64,000 bases of DNA from Roseburia sp. 499 (GTDB lineage Bacteria; Bacillota; Clostridia; Lachnospirales; Lachnospiraceae), in contig NZ_CP135164.1 of NCBI RefSeq assembly GCF_001940225.2, positions 1,364,001 through 1,428,000 of the forward strand, given 5' to 3'. Of the stretch, positions 61,820 to 64,000 are shown in pieces; positions within the stretch are counted from its first letter, which is position 1; every line of letters begins with the position of its first letter. Below the pieces are notes generated by a model. That model did not search any database and had not been told where the DNA came from. It worked only from the letters and a program-made list of their open reading frames with translations. The position numbers and the translations under genes are program-made.

Positions 61820-63142
61820 ATGGGTTTAATGACATTTAGAGGTGGCGTTCATCCACATGATGGAAAAGAATTTTCCAAGGATAAGCCAATACGTGAATTA
61901 TTACCCAAAGGCGAACTGGTATATCCAATATCACAGCATATCGGAGCGCCGGCAAGTCCTATCGTAGCTGTGGGTGATACAGTGTTGAGAGGACAGAAGA
62001 TAGCAGAAGCAGGCGGTTTTGTATCTTCACCAATTTATTCCTCTGTATCAGGTACAGTAAAGGCGATTGAACCACGACGTGGAGCCGTTGGGGACATGGT
62101 GAATTCTATCATTATTGAGAATGATGGAGAGATGAAGGAAGTGGAGTATCAACCGGTAGATAATATCGATTCTATTTCCAAAGAGGATATTATCAATAAG
62201 GTGAAAGAAGCTGGTGTAGTAGGAATGGGTGGAGCCGGATTCCCTACACATGTGAAATTATCTCCGAAGGAGCCGGAGAAAATTGACTACATTATTGCCA
62301 ACTGTGCAGAATGTGAACCATACCTGACAGCAGATTATCGTCGCATGATAGAGAATCCTGAAATGCTTGTAGAAGGTATGAAAATTGTATTAAAACTCTT
62401 TGATAATGCAAAGGGTATTTTTGGAATTGAAGATAATAAGCCAGATGCCATTGCAAAGGTGCAGGAACTGGTAAAAGATGAACCACGCATGGAAGTCTGT
62501 CCGTTACAGACAAAATATCCACAGGGTGGAGAACGTCAGTTGATTTATGCAACTACTCGCAGAGAAATCAATTCTACTATGCTTCCGGCAGATGCAGGAT
62601 GTATTGTAGATAATGTAGAGACGTTGATTTCTATATATAATGCTGTAAAACTTGGAAAACCTGTTATGAATAGAATCTTTACTGTTACAGGTGATGCGGT
62701 AAAAGAGCCAGGTAACTTCAATATCTGTATTGGTATGAGTTATGCGGAGATTTTAGAAGAAGCAGGTGGCTTTAAAGAACAGCCGGAAAAGATTATTTCA
62801 GGTGGTCCAATGATGGGATTTGCTATGTTTGGACTGGATATTCCTACAACAAAGACATCATCCTCTTTACTTTGTCTTGCAAAAGATGATGTGGCAGCAA
62901 GTGAGACAACTGCATGTATTAATTGTGGACGATGCGTAGAAGCATGTCCGGAACGAATTATACCATCCAGACTTGCTAAAATGGGTGAACATGGTGACAT
63001 GATCGGATTCGAAAAGTGGAATGGAATGGAATGTATTGAATGCGGAAGCTGTAGCTTTATTTGCCCAGCAAAACGTCCATTAGCACAGTCTATTAAGACA
63101 ATGAAGAAACAGATACTTGCAGAGAGAAGAAAGAAAAATTAA
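61820..63142 (+). CDS. rnfC: Rnf electron transport complex subunit C
   Basis: NADH-facing subunit of the membrane ferredoxin:NAD+ oxidoreductase that pumps Na+ or H+. 440 residues. Biotinyl-like N-terminal fold (HIGAPASPIVAVGDTVLRGQ), NADH/FMN-binding GMGGAGFPTH (about 134-143), SLBB region, and two [4Fe-4S] motifs: Cys366/369/372/376 (CINCGRCVEACP) and Cys405/408/411/415 (CIECGSCSFICP). SD is weak (GTGGGG). Followed after 21 bases by rnfD, the usual rnfCDGEAB order. Confidence 0.96.
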   Translation: MGLMTFRGGVHPHDGKEFSKDKPIRELLPKGELVYPISQHIGAPASPIVAVGDTVLRGQKIAEAGGFVSSPIYSSVSGTVKAIEPRRGAVGDMVNSIIIENDGEMKEVEYQPVDNIDSISKEDIINKVKEAGVVGMGGAGFPTHVKLSPKEPEKIDYIIANCAECEPYLTADYRRMIENPEMLVEGMKIVLKLFDNAKGIFGIEDNKPDAIAKVQELVKDEPRMEVCPLQTKYPQGGERQLIYATTRREINSTMLPADAGCIVDNVETLISIYNAVKLGKPVMNRIFTVTGDAVKEPGNFNICIGMSYAEILEEAGGFKEQPEKIISGGPMMGFAMFGLDIPTTKTSSSLLCLAKDDVAASETTACINCGRCVEACPERIIPSRLAKMGEHGDMIGFEKWNGMECIECGSCSFICPAKRPLAQSIKTMKKQILAERRKKN

Positions 63143-63163
63143 CGAAGAAAGAGGTGGCTTATT

Positions 63164-64000
63164 GTGAGTGATTTATATAACGTATCTTCATCACCACATG
63201 TACGTGCCAAAGATACAACAGCCAGAATCATGCTTTATGTAATTATTGCTTTATTGCCGGCAAGTGTTTTTGGTATTTGGAATTTTGGATTTAGAGCATT
63301 ACTTTTAATAGCAGTTTGTATTGCAACTTGCGTAGTTTCAGAATGGCTTTTTGAATTAATAATACATAAAAAAAGCACAATTAGTGATTTGAGTGCAGTA
63401 GTAACAGGTCTGTTACTTGCATTGAACCTTCCGGTTAGTCTTCCGGTTTGGCAGGCAGTATTAGGAAGTGTATTCGCTATCGTAATTGTAAAGATGTTGT
63501 TCGGAGGTTTAGGACAGAACTTCATGAATCCTGCACTTGGTGCAAGATGTTTCTTGCTAGTATCCTTTGCAGGAACTATGACGAACTTTAACTGTGATGC
63601 TTATACTGGAGCAACTCCACTTGCAATGATGCGTAATGGCGAGAGTGTAGATACTATGAAAATGTTAATAGGTACTACCTCAGGAACCATCGGTGAGACA
63701 TCTACCATAGCTATTTTGGTAGGAGCAATTATTTTGATTTTATTGGGAGTTATTGATTTAACGATTCCAGGAACCTATATTGTAACTTTTGTTGTATTTA
63801 TCCTTTTATTTGGCGGACAGGGTATGGATTGGAACTATGTAACTGCACAGCTGTGTGGTGGTGGACTTATGTTGGGCGCATTCTTTATGGCAACTGACTA
63901 TGTAACATCTCCGATTACTCCGCTGGGCAAGGTGGCATATGGTATTCTTCTTGGTGTCCTAACTGGATTGTTCCGTATTTTTGGTGCGAATGCAGAGGGT
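63164..64000 (+). CDS. rnfD: Rnf electron transport complex subunit D (3' end outside window)
   Basis: The frame opens at GTG 63164 behind GAGGTGG and stays open for 279 codons to the window end (last residues RIFGANAEG). Membrane protein with about nine hydrophobic helices. The flavin attachment motif TGATPLAMM is present; Thr151 is the candidate residue covalently linked to FMN in the RnfD/NqrB family. PALGARCFLL and AFFMATDYVTSPITPLGK are family-typical. Only the last part is missing because of the window edge; rnfG is expected next. Confidence 0.93.
   Translation, partial: MSDLYNVSSSPHVRAKDTTARIMLYVIIALLPASVFGIWNFGFRALLLIAVCIATCVVSEWLFELIIHKKSTISDLSAVVTGLLLALNLPVSLPVWQAVLGSVFAIVIVKMLFGGLGQNFMNPALGARCFLLVSFAGTMTNFNCDAYTGATPLAMMRNGESVDTMKMLIGTTSGTIGETSTIAILVGAIILILLGVIDLTIPGTYIVTFVVFILLFGGQGMDWNYVTAQLCGGGLMLGAFFMATDYVTSPITPLGKVAYGILLGVLTGLFRIFGANAEG

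Overview
This 64 kb window is a chromosomal segment from an AT-rich, low-GC Gram-positive anaerobe, most likely a member of the Lachnospiraceae (Clostridia). The basis is: PolC-type replicative polymerase; rimP-nusA-ylxR-ylxQ-infB-rbfA-nrnA-truB-ribF gene order; the non-mevalonate isoprenoid pathway (dxr, ispG, ispH); an Rnf complex; a Na+-translocating biotin decarboxylase cluster; a [FeFe]-hydrogenase-like sensor; and SD motifs close to GGAGG before almost every gene. No genus can be assigned from sequence reading alone. Most of the window is housekeeping. I see no phage, insertion sequence, CRISPR array or integrase.

Layout. 1-9.8 kb: rpsB (cut by the window edge)-tsf, then a polysaccharide deacetylase and a bactofilin, then pyrH-frr-uppS-cdsA-dxr-rseP-ispG, and polC to 14.3 kb, all on +. 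14.3-25.1 kb: a lone minus-strand membrane-anchored propeller-like protein, then pheA, a DUF815 ATPase, ppx, ppk and a HAD phosphatase on +, a minus-strand PHP phosphoesterase, the infC-rpmI-rplT operon behind an attenuator leader, and tRNA-Glu(CTC). 25.2-35.0 kb: the rimP-nusA-infB-ribF operon ending in a Na+/Pi symporter-type protein. 35.0-47.2 kb: an NlpC/P60 hydrolase, rpsO and pnp with structured leaders, an intracellular subtilase, cardiolipin synthase, two DD-carboxypeptidases, a metallophosphoesterase, scpA-scpB and a cytosolic chemoreceptor-like protein. 47.3-52.6 kb: the decarboxylase sodium pump cluster, carrying two different carboxyltransferase subunits. 52.7-54.7 kb: a protein with ferredoxin, [FeFe]-hydrogenase-like and methyl-accepting signalling domains. 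54.8-59.6 kb: RpiR regulator, HI0933/BaiN-type flavoprotein, cmk, ispH and an S1-repeat protein. 59.6-64 kb: a CheR-type methyltransferase, a minus-strand DnaQ-fold exonuclease, rnfC and the start of rnfD (cut by the window edge).

How the genes work together. Translation (S2, EF-Ts, RRF, IF3, L35, L20, S15, IF2, RbfA, TruB, RimP) is interleaved with envelope lipid and wall precursor supply (UppS, CdsA, Dxr, IspG, IspH, cardiolipin synthase) and wall remodelling (DD-carboxypeptidases, NlpC/P60, deacetylase). Energy coupling is represented by Rnf and the decarboxylase pump, both of which move cations across the membrane. Ribosomal and RNA-processing genes carry readable cis-regulatory RNA: an L20-type attenuator with a visible antiterminator, a probable S15 leader, an RNase III-type long hairpin before pnp, and a weak-U-tract hairpin before rimP-nusA.

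The least ordinary items are the hydrogenase-like chemoreceptor, which lacks the proton-transfer cysteine; the dual-carboxyltransferase pump cluster; and the leader RNA switches. All function calls rest on motif reading. No database search was run.
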